From: Salipaludibacillus daqingensis
Lineage (GTDB): Bacteria > Bacillota > Bacilli > Bacillales > Salisediminibacteriaceae
Length of the DNA stretch: 64,000 nt
Direction of reading: 5' to 3'
NCBI RefSeq assembly: GCF_029891575.1
Contig: NZ_JARZHF010000008.1
Span: 124,001-188,000 of the forward strand
Shown: positions 25,729-34,116 of the stretch, piece after piece
Position numbering within the stretch: the stretch's first letter is position 1
Layout of the letters: each line of letters starts with the position of its first letter
Position numbers and translations under genes: made by a program
Notes under the pieces: model-generated
The model's input: the letters and a program-made list of their open reading frames with translations, nothing else
What the model was told of the DNA's origin: nothing
Databases searched by the model: none

Positions 25729-26655
25729 CTACACCCTTACATCCGTTATTTTTTTAATAATTATAAAGGTCACCACAATTCCTAAAATAAAGACCGTTAA
25801 TAATATTAAACCTACTAATGTGAAGAGTGGCTCAAGGAAACCTTCCATAATGTTGTTCATGATAAGAAGAAGAAATACAGGAATAACTGGAATAATATAC
25901 GAAATGTACTTTTGTTCTGAAGTCATAGTTTTGGTTTCTTGAACGAGCAATCTTCTCTCATCCAATGTTTTTCCCATTTCACTTAAAACCGCATGAATAT
26001 TACCTCCTGCCTTCTTCTGAATCTTTATTGTTGCAATAAATAGTTTGTAATCACGCGTTCTTACTCTTTTCTCAAAGTCGTTTATTGCTATGTTAAAATC
26101 TACACCCAATCGAAGTTCACTTGCTAAACGTGTAAATTCTTCTTTCGAAGGCTCTTCTATTTCTTTCGCTGCTAAATCAATTGCCTGTGTAAGTGTCATT
26201 CCTGAGCGAGTAGAGTTGGCAAGAATACGACATATTTCAGGGAGTTGCTCATTCATCCGGTCATAATATTTATTTCGTCTAATATAAAACAAACTGCGTC
26301 TAGTAATCTCTACCATGATAACTGCAATCAAAATGTTGAAAGGAAAAATGATGTTAAAAAAAATGCTTAACATATAGGCAAATATCATTCCGCTGACTAT
26401 CATCATTGCATAAAACTCTGAAGCCATTAGTGGCATATTCGCTCTAATTAATTTTCTTTTAACTCGCAGACCATGGTTTGTCTGATCAAATTTTTCTCCC
26501 CAGACCATGATCTTACTTTTTCTGTTGCTTTTCGTGTCATACCATTCTTCTACTTTATTTTTCCATTCGCGTTTTATTGATCGGTAACCAAGATATTGAT
26601 ACCCCGAACACAAAAGAAATAATATCGCAAATGACCACAAGATGGATATTGTCAT
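25729..26655 (-). CDS. tadB: TadB, pilus assembly inner-membrane platform protein
   Basis: 308 residues; N-terminal helix, two spans, T2SSF domain (LPEICRILANSTRSGMTLTQAIDLAAKEIEEPSKEEFTRLASELRLGVDFNIAI.., IQKKAGGNIHAVLSEMGKTLDERRLLVQETKTMTSEQKYISYIIP) and a C-terminal helix pair. Partner of TadC; ATG 7 bp after the tadA stop codon. Confidence 0.92.
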   Translation of the reverse strand: MTISILWSFAILFLLCSGYQYLGYRSIKREWKNKVEEWYDTKSNRKSKIMVWGEKFDQTNHGLRVKRKLIRANMPLMASEFYAMMIVSGMIFAYMLSIFFNIIFPFNILIAVIMVEITRRSLFYIRRNKYYDRMNEQLPEICRILANSTRSGMTLTQAIDLAAKEIEEPSKEEFTRLASELRLGVDFNIAINDFEKRVRTRDYKLFIATIKIQKKAGGNIHAVLSEMGKTLDERRLLVQETKTMTSEQKYISYIIPVIPVFLLLIMNNIMEGFLEPLFTLVGLILLTVFILGIVVTFIIIKKITDVRV

Positions 26656-26662
26656 TTTTTAT

Positions 26663-28009
26663 TCAATCCCCCTGTTTGACACGAAAGATAGCTTCGTCAA
26701 TATTCGCTCCGTAAACTTGCATACGCCGTAAGCATTTTGGAATCACACCTGTCGGTTCAAATTGTCCTTCATTTTCTCCAATTTCATTAATCCCAGTCCT
26801 TTTAAATTTAAATATCTCTTGGATATGAACATTGCCATCCAAATCAGTTACCACTTCTGAAATCGCAACAATCTTTCGTTGTCCATCTTGCAACCGCTCC
26901 CCTTGCAAAATGATATCTAATGCACCAACGATATATTCTCGTACTATTTTCGTTGGAAGATCCATTCCAGCCATTACAACCATCCCTTCTATCCGACGAA
27001 TCGCATCGGTTGGGGCGTTTGCATGAACAGTTGTCAGGGAACCTTCATGACCAGTATTCATCGCCTGCAACATATCAAAGGCTTCCGCGCCTCTAACCTC
27101 ACCGACGATGATTCGATCTGGTCTCATTCTTAGCGCGTTTCTTACTAGTTGACGGATACTGATTTCTCCACTCCCTTCAACATTTGCTGGACGAGATTCC
27201 ATGCCAACTACATTCGGTCGATCAATTTTCAACTCAGCAGAGTCTTCTATCGTTATGACACGTTCCCCCACTGGAATTGTTCCAGCTAATGCATTCAATA
27301 ATGTCGTTTTACCACTGCCTGTCCCACCGGATATTAAAATATTTAGTTTTGATTTGACCGCCGCATCTAAAAATTTCTTCATTTCTTCATTTAATGACTG
27401 ATATTCAATCAAATCACTCATCATAAAAGGTTCTTTCCGAAATTTACGAATCGATACTAATGGACCGTCAAGGCTGATTGGAGGGATCACTGCGTTAACA
27501 CGACTCCCATCCGGTAACCGTCCATCAACCATAGGAGAACTTTCATCAATTCGTCTCCCTATCGGCGCTACTACTCGATCAATAATGTGTCTGACATGCG
27601 CACCATCGCGAAATTTTAAACTTGTCAATTCCAATTTTCCTAGCTTCTCAATATAAACTTCATCGTGCCCATTAATTAAGATTTCCGTAATTGCCGGATC
27701 CGTCAGAAGAGGTTCTAATGGTCCAAATCCTACAGATTCATCGATTAATCTTATTAATAGTTCCTCTTTATCACGATGAGGGATGATGACCTTCTCCTCA
27801 CTCATAAACTGGCTAATGATTCTTTCAATTCGAAGCCGCATTTCACCTTTATCCATATTTGTTAGCTTTTCTAAATTGGTTTCATTAAGTAAGCGGGCTT
27901 TATAATGTTTACTCAGTTGATCAATATATGAGTTGTCATAGGAGGAGGAGTAAGACATTTTGTTTTCATTCTCTACTGCTCTAGTTGTTTTCTTTTGAAA
28001 TAAAGACAT
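26663..28009 (-). CDS. tadA: TadA/CpaF pilus assembly ATPase
   Basis: 448 residues of the VirB11-like secretion ATPase family. Walker [20 protein letters not shown], Asp box, Walker B ([34 protein letters not shown], including the His box) and [18 protein letters not shown] in the N-terminal domain. Hexameric motor that powers Flp pilus polymerisation (and retraction in bifunctional homologues). ATG behind AGGAG. Regular length. Confidence 0.96.
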   Translation of the reverse strand: MSLFQKKTTRAVENENKMSYSSSYDNSYIDQLSKHYKARLLNETNLEKLTNMDKGEMRLRIERIISQFMSEEKVIIPHRDKEELLIRLIDESVGFGPLEPLLTDPAITEILINGHDEVYIEKLGKLELTSLKFRDGAHVRHIIDRVVAPIGRRIDESSPMVDGRLPDGSRVNAVIPPISLDGPLVSIRKFRKEPFMMSDLIEYQSLNEEMKKFLDAAVKSKLNILISGGTGSGKTTLLNALAGTIPVGERVITIEDSAELKIDRPNVVGMESRPANVEGSGEISIRQLVRNALRMRPDRIIVGEVRGAEAFDMLQAMNTGHEGSLTTVHANAPTDAIRRIEGMVVMAGMDLPTKIVREYIVGALDIILQGERLQDGQRKIVAISEVVTDLDGNVHIQEIFKFKRTGINEIGENEGQFEPTGVIPKCLRRMQVYGANIDEAIFRVKQGD

Positions 28010-28037
28010 TTTTTGGCTCCTCTCATGACCTTTATCC

Positions 28038-29213
28038 TTACTTTAGTTTTGATGACACCCATTTACGAACATCTTTCGCTACAAGTGGTATCTTTCTTTC
28101 ACGGACCTTTTGACGAAGAGGAACACCTTTATTTACTGCACCTTGTACGCCTTTCATATCTCTACGAATTTCTGTAGCGACAGGTAAGGGAATAAATTCT
28201 TGAAGATCCTTTGCATTCAACTCGTTATTTCGCTCTTTTTCATTAATGACTATTTGAATACGATCCGTTGTATCCATACCTAATCTATCAAAAAGGGCAT
28301 CGACATGTTGATAGACTCTAATTGACGGTGTATCTAGTTTCATCACATAATAAATCAAATCTGATTCCTCAAGAACAGCATAAGTTTTAGCATTCATTTC
28401 AGTTGGTAAATCAATGATTACAAAATCAAATATCCTTCGGCAAGACCGAATGAGTTGAGTAACATGTTCATCCAAAATACTTTCTGCTGCTTCTGCATCC
28501 TGAGGACTAAGTAGTAACTCTAGTTTGGATAACGGTTCTTTCTCACTCACATTCCTTATATGATTTTCATTAAGCTCGTTTATAACAGGTTTTAAATCGG
28601 CTAAAGACCGGTTACTTTCAATACCTAAAAAAGTCTCCACACCCCCGAATTGTAAATTTAAGTCTATTAGTAATACTTCGGCGGTCGATTCAAATTTTAA
28701 TGTCTGCGCAAAGGTAGAGGATAGTAAAGTTCTTCCTACTCCCCCTTTACCGCTATAAAACGAAATAACCTGTCCTCTTCCTCTCTTTAATGCCTTTCCA
28801 GATGTAGCAGCAGTTTCTTCCACAGACTCTTTTTGATTCTTCACGACTTGCTGTATCTTCTCAAATCGTTCGTTAAACTGGTGAAATTCATCAGGAAAGA
28901 CAAAAAAATCAGAGGCTCCAGCTCTTATGACATCCCTAAGCTGCAGAAAATTTTCTTCTTCCGTTACAAATAGAATGACAGGTGTACGAAAGCCCTGTGA
29001 TTCATTATTTATATATTGAATTAACTCTACTTCTGAACCATTGTTAGGAGCGACGAAAATAACAACATCAGGAGCTATTCTACCAATCTCTTTTTTTACT
29101 TCTTTTGATGAATTGATCTCAACATTGTCATTTGATTGTAACGTTTCTTGAATTATACGATTACGTATTTCCTCTTGATCACAGATTAATAGAATTTTAT
29201 TATCAACACTCAC
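28038..29213 (-). CDS. tadZ: TadZ/CpaE pilus localisation ATPase
   Basis: 391 residues: N-terminal receiver-like domain (KILLICDQEEIRNRII.., RAGASDFFVFP) without a clear phosphorylation site, then a ParA/MinD-like ATPase (VISFYSGKGGVGRTLLSSTFAQTL, LLIDLNLQFGGVETFLG, DFVIIDLPTEM). The deviant Walker A signature Lys is kept (SGK) but the P-loop Lys of GKT is Arg, so hydrolysis may be weak. Start set at GTG 29213, 9 nt after GGAGGGG; the longer frame to 29231 overlaps that site. Directs the Tad machine to its cellular position. Confidence 0.9.
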   Translation of the reverse strand: MSVDNKILLICDQEEIRNRIIQETLQSNDNVEINSSKEVKKEIGRIAPDVVIFVAPNNGSEVELIQYINNESQGFRTPVILFVTEEENFLQLRDVIRAGASDFFVFPDEFHQFNERFEKIQQVVKNQKESVEETAATSGKALKRGRGQVISFYSGKGGVGRTLLSSTFAQTLKFESTAEVLLIDLNLQFGGVETFLGIESNRSLADLKPVINELNENHIRNVSEKEPLSKLELLLSPQDAEAAESILDEHVTQLIRSCRRIFDFVIIDLPTEMNAKTYAVLEESDLIYYVMKLDTPSIRVYQHVDALFDRLGMDTTDRIQIVINEKERNNELNAKDLQEFIPLPVATEIRRDMKGVQGAVNKGVPLRQKVRERKIPLVAKDVRKWVSSKLK

Positions 29214-29234
29214 GAATGCATTCCCCTCCACTCT

Positions 29235-30080
29235 TTATTCATTGTCATTATTGTTATTCGATTCATTCTCATTTTCTTCGTTATTTGTTTCATCTTCATT
29301 GTTTTCTTCGTTCTCATTGGTTTCGCTGTTTGTTTCATTTTCGCTGTCTTCGTTATCGTTATTTTCATTTTCTTCTTCACTATCCTGACTTTCCTCATCT
29401 GTTTCTTGTTCTGGGTCACCATTTTCATGTGAATTTTCTTCTAAAGAATTATCTAGTGGACTAATCCCATCGGTCCCTACATTAGCCTTCAGTATTCGTA
29501 AACTACTTGCAAAGTTTTGCATATGGATAAGTTCTGACGCTGCATCCAAAGAAACCTCAACAGCAACTCCGCTAAAGGAGTTACCCTCTCTTGAAACCAT
29601 GGCTACTGGCACATCTTCCATAAATACTTCCGTCATACTTTCACCCTCAAACCCATGCGAAACAACGATGTCTATTCTATCCATAACTTCAAGTTCTTGA
29701 TCAAAATGGATTTTGTCCGATGAATACAAAGCAACGATTCGATTTCCATCTTCGGTTACATTAGAGTAATCTCTTAACATATTATGTGTAATCAAATTCC
29801 CCTCTGATAGTGGAACCACCGATACCTTCCCATCCAAGTGTTCTAATTCCGTAATATGACTCTCCGTCACAAAACGATTAGGAAGTTCCATCATTGTAAT
29901 ATGGTCTGATATAATTAATTCACGCGAAGATATATCTGTATTAGCAATATAAACTTCCGTCATTCCTCCAAGTTCTGACTGAAGATCCTGAACCTTATTA
30001 AGGATTAAAACTCCCGCAATTCCAGCAAAAATTATTGATAACGTTAAAAATATAAGTGCTCTTTTTTTCGACTCTAACAT
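29235..30080 (-). CDS. cpaB: CpaB/RcpC-like pilus assembly protein with acidic tail
   Basis: 281 residues: N-terminal membrane helix (KKRALIFLTLSIIFAGIAGVLILNKV), SAF domain (about 40-105; VYIANTDISSRELIISDHITMMELP, LSEGNLITHNMLRD) and the RcpC/CpaB domain (HFDQELEVMDRIDIVVSHGFEGESMTEVFMEDVPV). From about residue 212 the protein is a low-complexity tail of Glu, Asn, Asp and Ser (about 70 residues). In diderms CpaB interacts with the secretin; here there is no secretin, so the acidic tail may instead reach through or bind the wall. First gene of the 14-gene Tad operon. Confidence 0.88.
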   Translation of the reverse strand: MLESKKRALIFLTLSIIFAGIAGVLILNKVQDLQSELGGMTEVYIANTDISSRELIISDHITMMELPNRFVTESHITELEHLDGKVSVVPLSEGNLITHNMLRDYSNVTEDGNRIVALYSSDKIHFDQELEVMDRIDIVVSHGFEGESMTEVFMEDVPVAMVSREGNSFSGVAVEVSLDAASELIHMQNFASSLRILKANVGTDGISPLDNSLEENSHENGDPEQETDEESQDSEEENENNDNEDSENETNSETNENEENNEDETNNEENENESNNNNDNE

Positions 30081-30710
30081 CCCTGCTCCACTCTCTTTCT
30101 AATTAACAAAAAACTAATAGATTTATTTCTTAGTAAATTTTCCCTTGCCTCTTAAATCTTGTTACCTACTAGGTAATTCACTGATCTTTTTAACAATTCA
30201 ATTGAAATAGGTTTTAGTAATTTTAGTCTGATAGATTCAACTTTTTATCTATCAATCTATTTGTGTCTAATCAGTGAACACTACCCTTCTTTTACCACAA
30301 AGCAAAGGAGTTGCCAAATCCATCCAATTATTGAGTAGTATAATATAACTAATCCTATTAGACTAAAATGGGTGATTTTACCTCATTTTATTGATTATCT
30401 GTCTTTTTTAAATCAAAAGTCCTTAGTTTTACGTCTCAAATATTATATTTATGGAATAGTCAATGATACCAACTAGTAAATGATATCTAGTCAGCTAATG
30501 AAGCGTTTAAATTTGCGTTTGAATGAAAACGATAAAAAAACATCTATCGTAAGTCTTATTTGATTTACATAATTCGACAACCACATAAAATTTTGTCGAT
30601 ATAAGAATCATTTCCGTTGAAACCTAATTACTGAAAAATAGGTTCTAGCCTTCTATCCATCGTTAAAAACTTGAATGAAAGCCACGTTAAACATTTTATT
30701 TCATACAAAA
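30081..30710. other. 630-bp control region upstream of the Tad operon
   Basis: No gene is seen. It contains a perfect 15-bp palindrome TTACCTACTAGGTAA (30162-30176), an 8-bp dyad TGATAGAT / ATCTATCA spaced by 10 bp (30229-30254), and two Spo0A-box-like sequences (30573-30600, listed separately). AT-rich; several weak promoter-like hexamers but none convincing. Confidence 0.55.
30573..30600. promoter_or_regulatory. Possible Spo0A boxes upstream of Tad operon
   Basis: TTCGACAA (30573-30580, perfect complement of the 0A-box core TGTCGAA) and TTGTCGAT (30593-30600, one mismatch) in opposite orientation, 12 bp apart. Short motif, so chance occurrence is quite possible. Confidence 0.35.
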
Positions 30711-30746
30711 AAGACCCACACCCTTTTATTCAGTGGTGTAGGTCTT
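30711..30746 (-). terminator. Terminator overlapping 3' end of SelL-like gene
   Basis: Minus-strand AAGACCTACACC / GGTGTGGGTCTT stem; the left arm contains the last sense codons. Six T follow (complement of 30707-30712). Confidence 0.85.
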
Positions 30747-31289
30747 CGTCACTTGGTTTTTAATTTCATTAATAGAGGCGTGATCGTCTGGCATTTTATC
30801 AATATGTTTCCAGATCACCTTTCCATTTTCATTGAAAAACCATGTTCCTCCTTGAATATATACATCTTGTGTTTTCATGGATTTTTTTACGATGGCGTTC
30901 TGGCTTGCTTCTTTCGGAAGGAAATTTTTCACTTTTCCAGTAACAAAGGCAAAGGCAGCCATGGAAAGTAATTTCAGTTTGGGAGCGGTTTGATGCCCCA
31001 TCTCTCGGTATGCGTGACGCTTCGGATCACCGTAAAAAGGAAACGGATATGGCCCAAATGCATCGAGAAACTGGCTAACAAACGACCCTTTCGAAGGTGC
31101 AATCACGATAATTTGTACTTCTTCTTTTGTAATCTCATCTTCGTGCTCACGCAACTGCGCGAGATAATCTCGACATATCGGTCAACCGAGGTGTCGGACA
31201 AATACAACTAATGAGCGTTGATTTTCGATGAGCTGTTGTAATAATACTTCTTCTCCATCTGTTGACTCTAAATGGTAGGCTAGATTCAT
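30726..31289 (-). CDS. SelL-like/AhpC-TSA_2 redox protein with in-frame UGA (probable selenocysteine)
   Basis: A 187-codon frame from ATG 31289 (AAGGAG 8 nt upstream) to TAA 30726, interrupted only by TGA at 31182-31184 (codon 36). Around it the protein reads VVFVRHLG-U-PICRDYLAQL, the peroxiredoxin-like thioredoxin-fold motif where relatives have GCPxCR. UGA thus sits exactly at the first redox cysteine. Downstream reading stays in frame and family-like (IIVIAPSKGSFVSQFLDAFGPYPFPFYGDP, GGTWFFNENGKVIW). A hairpin of bSECIS geometry follows. Either a selenoprotein or, less likely, a nonsense-mutated gene; a conventional caller would give only 30726-31154. Confidence 0.75.
31146..31163 (-). promoter_or_regulatory. 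Bacterial SECIS-like hairpin
   Basis: Minus-strand CTCGCGC-AGTT-GCGTGAG: a 7-bp stem (one G-U pair) with a 4-nt loop having G at position 2 and U at position 3. The loop begins 26 nt after the UGA, within the 16-37 nt window described for bacterial SECIS elements. Confidence 0.6.
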
Positions 31290-31362
31290 TTCTCTCACTC
31301 CTTACCTGAATTCCAAGATATGACTAGCTTATACCATATAGGAAAGAATTGTAAAACAATTG

Positions 31363-31530
31363 TTATCGTTTCATTGATTTAGGAATCAGAAAAATGGCTA
31401 ATAAGGCAACGACAACATGAATGGCATGAGCAGCCAACGAAACGGAATAAAAAAAGCATCACAACAGCTGAAACCGCAATGATCCCTCCATTGATGACTC
31501 CCGCTCTGCAATACGCCGAAAAACGTTTTC
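31363..31530 (-). pseudogene. Remnant of a small membrane protein gene
   Basis: On the minus strand INGGIIAVSAVVMLF is followed, after a frameshift in an 8-T run, by SVSLAAHAIHVVVALLAIFLIPKSMKR and a stop. Both halves look like membrane helices, but there is no start or ribosome site. It fills the gap between the nmrA-like gene and the SelL-like gene. Family not identified. Confidence 0.4.
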
Positions 31531-31541
31531 GGTCCTCCAGT

Positions 31542-32426
31542 CTATTTGGCCTTCTTTTCCAATTCTACCAACGGTGACCACTTCGATTGATGATCGATAA
31601 CAAATTGCCTGAATGACGTTGGTTTTCTTTTTAGTAGTACCTCTAAATCATTCGTTACTTTCTTGGCATTGCCCATTTTCGTAATGGCGTAAAGCATCGT
31701 CATAACGTTGGCGAACTCTTTTTTTACTCCTAAAGCGATTTGTTCCTTTCTAAATGCGAGAAAACCTAGATCTCGATACGTAATTTGTCTTCCTAGTACT
31801 CTTGATAACGTGGAAGCCACTGTCTCATAAGTTATCGCATCTTCTCCTGTTAACGTATAAATGTTATTTACATGTTCGTCCGCGTCTTGTAAGCAAATTG
31901 CAGCCGCTTCTCCTATATCTCTCGTATCAATAAAGCTCGTTGTCGCTTTGCCCACAGGAACGGCTATTTCATCACGAAGGGCAATGTCGTCTCGATGCGT
32001 TGTGCTTAAATTTTGCATGAAAAAACTCGGTCGTAAAAACGTGTGTGGAATATCAAATTCTTCTATCATTTTCTCGATTTTTTTGTGAGGGGCAATCGGA
32101 TTCTTCTCCACTCCTAATAACGAGATAAAGACGAGATTTTTTATGTTCATTGCGCTTACCTTGTTGAGGAACGGTACCATATCGCGCTTGGGTTTTGCTA
32201 ACTGCGGCGGTCGAACGAGAAAGATACGATCCACCCCTATCAGCGCTTCATCAAACGTATTTTCATTTAAAAAATCAAACGGAACTTCTTCATGATGATC
32301 ACTGATTCGTGTTCTTTTTGATGCATGCCATGAGCCTGCAACTGTGTCCTCTCCTTTATTGACTAACTGTTCTACGACATGCCGACCGATATTACCAGTT
32401 GCGCCTGTAACGAATATTTTTCCCAT
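31542..32426 (-). CDS. NmrA-like NAD(P)-binding protein
   Basis: 294 residues; Rossmann opening KIFVTGATGNIGRHVVEQL, conserved RPSFFMQNL and DTRDIGEAAAICL of atypical short-chain dehydrogenases (NmrA/YtfG/AzoB-like). These bind NAD(P)H as redox sensors or quinone/azo reductases. The start at 32426 is behind GAGGAGG; the frame upstream to 32477 runs through the operator. It lies directly downstream of a marR gene and has its own copy of the putative MarR operator, so induction by an electrophile or quinone-like ligand is likely (inference). Confidence 0.88.
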   Translation of the reverse strand: MGKIFVTGATGNIGRHVVEQLVNKGEDTVAGSWHASKRTRISDHHEEVPFDFLNENTFDEALIGVDRIFLVRPPQLAKPKRDMVPFLNKVSAMNIKNLVFISLLGVEKNPIAPHKKIEKMIEEFDIPHTFLRPSFFMQNLSTTHRDDIALRDEIAVPVGKATTSFIDTRDIGEAAAICLQDADEHVNNIYTLTGEDAITYETVASTLSRVLGRQITYRDLGFLAFRKEQIALGVKKEFANVMTMLYAITKMGNAKKVTNDLEVLLKRKPTSFRQFVIDHQSKWSPLVELEKKAK

Positions 32427-32465
32427 TAGATAGTCCTCCTCGATTTTATCTATGTTCTTTCGATT

Positions 32466-32485
32466 ATAGTTAGTCAACTAACTAT
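32466..32485. promoter_or_regulatory. MarR operator copy upstream of nmrA-like gene
   Basis: ATAGTTAGT-CA-ACTAACTAT, the same half-sites as the larger palindrome in front of marR (32977-33004). It lies in the 78-bp gap between the two genes. Confidence 0.7.
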
Positions 32486-32504
32486 ATTGTTAAAAATTTT
32501 TACC

Positions 32505-32945
32505 TTATAAGTCATACCTTTTTTCAACGATTTTTTGTAGGACTTTCTGAAAAACGTCAGCTTCCTCTTTTTCCACATCATTCATTAACGTTTGAATCGT
32601 TCGATCTGCTTCTTGTTTCAATTTTGGTATCAGATCCCGGGCTTCGTCCGTTAACGAAACCAGCTGTGAGCGACCATCTTCAGGGTTCGATCGCAAGATG
32701 AGGAAGCCTCTTTTTTTCAGTCGTTTTAAAATGGCCGTCACCGTTGGACGATCAGAATGCATTCTGTCAGCAATATCTTTTGGCTTCACACTAGAATGTC
32801 CGAACTCTAATTGAATATATATGTCCAATAACACACCCCACTGCGCGGCGGTAACATCGTGTTTTTCCAACGCATCATTTAGTTCTGCTTTCGATACAAG
32901 TGCTGCTTTTGATAGTAAATAACCAGTATTATATCGTCGATCCAT
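32505..32945 (-). CDS. MarR-family transcriptional regulator
   Basis: 146 residues with the winged-helix core VTAAQWGVLLDIYIQLEFGHSSVKPKDIADRMHSDRPTVTAILKRLKKRGFLILRSNPEDGRSQLVSLTDEA and flanking dimerisation helices. Winged-helix repressor. The perfect 13-bp-arm palindrome just upstream of its start and a second copy ahead of nmrA indicate autoregulation and control of that gene. Confidence 0.93.
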   Translation of the reverse strand: MDRRYNTGYLLSKAALVSKAELNDALEKHDVTAAQWGVLLDIYIQLEFGHSSVKPKDIADRMHSDRPTVTAILKRLKKRGFLILRSNPEDGRSQLVSLTDEARDLIPKLKQEADRTIQTLMNDVEKEEADVFQKVLQKIVEKRYDL

Positions 32946-32976
32946 GACAAGACATCCTTTACTTCATACTTTCTTA

Positions 32977-33004
32977 CAATATAGTTAGTTTACTAACTAT
33001 ATTG
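32977..33004. promoter_or_regulatory. MarR operator upstream of marR
   Basis: Perfect inverted repeat with 13-bp arms CAATATAGTTAGT and a 2-bp TT centre, 31 bp upstream of the marR ATG. Confidence 0.8.
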
Positions 33005-33011
33005 TTCCTTG

Positions 33012-34019
33012 TCAAGTTGATGGCGGTGGATCTGAAACGTCAGCTTCTTTTACAGATTTAGATGGCGTTTCTTTTTCCTTTGACTTTTTGAACATTTCCT
33101 TGAATTTCGACGATACATTCAACAGTTTTTGCTGCAAATCAATGCTTGGTTCCATGTCTCGAATGTTGATTTGATAAGACCGAATCATCGCCACTGTGCA
33201 GATTGGATCGATGAGAGCTCGTTTTACTGCGGTTGTGATCACATACGCTGCAACAACCGCAAGAAAACCAAGAAACGACGCCGCCTCATTGTTGTCCGCG
33301 ACTGCAGAGCCAAGTGCCATTAGTGGAAATACGGTAACGAGAAACACGGTGATGTTTAAAATATATATAAACACAACGAGTCCTGCTGCAGTCGTCAATA
33401 CTTTCTTCCATCCTTGAGCGTACATGACAACACCATCACAGGCCGATTTCCAAACGGTTTCTTCCTCTCCCTCTTTTTTGCGAAGCATAATGTAACTTAA
33501 TACCGCTTCATCGATGTAGCGAAGGCTAATATTCATAACTCTGCTAACAATTGCCATGATGTTCTTCGCACCTGGCATAAAGCTAAAATAATTGCCGATT
33601 CGAAATAACCATCTTTGAATTTGTCTAACAGCTCTGTAAACGAGTTTATCAACGACAAAACATACGTTAGCCGAACCGAAATGATTCACGACCTGTTCTT
33701 TACCATAACTGAGCTGCCCTTTTCCGTCAGGCACTTCTCCATTGCGTAATAGTTCCGTCAAAACGGAAATGTGACCGACCTTCACCATATACAGCACGTA
33801 TCTTTCCAAAAAACGGAGACCTGCTAATACACTAAAAAATGATAGAAGAATGATGAAAATGAAAAATCCTGCGGCAAATTCAAACATGTTAAACAAAAAG
33901 ATGCTGACTCCAAGCATAATGCCTAAAAAAATGAATGATACCAAGGCAAAAATACCATATACAGCAATTCTAAAAAATATAAATGGTAACGTCTTCGTAA
34001 GCAGTTGCAATATTGACAT
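33012..34019 (-). CDS. Polytopic membrane protein of unknown function
   Basis: 335 residues with four to six hydrophobic spans in two groups (about 10-70 and 205-270), an amphipathic middle part (about 95-200) and a charged, Lys/Glu/Pro-rich tail (KEMFKKSKEKETPSKSVKEADV). Reminiscent of bacterial proteins related to choline-transporter-like folds, but I cannot assign it. Its end abuts the marR operator, so its transcript may run into the marR control region. Confidence 0.55.
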   Translation of the reverse strand: MSILQLLTKTLPFIFFRIAVYGIFALVSFIFLGIMLGVSIFLFNMFEFAAGFFIFIILLSFFSVLAGLRFLERYVLYMVKVGHISVLTELLRNGEVPDGKGQLSYGKEQVVNHFGSANVCFVVDKLVYRAVRQIQRWLFRIGNYFSFMPGAKNIMAIVSRVMNISLRYIDEAVLSYIMLRKKEGEEETVWKSACDGVVMYAQGWKKVLTTAAGLVVFIYILNITVFLVTVFPLMALGSAVADNNEAASFLGFLAVVAAYVITTAVKRALIDPICTVAMIRSYQINIRDMEPSIDLQQKLLNVSSKFKEMFKKSKEKETPSKSVKEADVSDPPPST

Positions 34020-34116
34020 ATAAAATCCCCCTCCTCTGCATTTTTATGACGCTTGAAAGGGGAATATCACCATTAATTCGTTATATAAGTTTTGGGTGTT
34101 CGTTATAATATTTTCA

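Noticed and set aside
29132-29464. ORFs on either frame over the acidic CpaB tail
   Set aside because: Shadows produced by the low-complexity GAA/AAT codons of cpaB; no start signals.
30726-31154. Short 142-residue version of the redox protein
   Set aside because: It lacks the redox motif and a proper start site; the upstream frame with UGA at the Cys position has a good ribosome site and family similarity.
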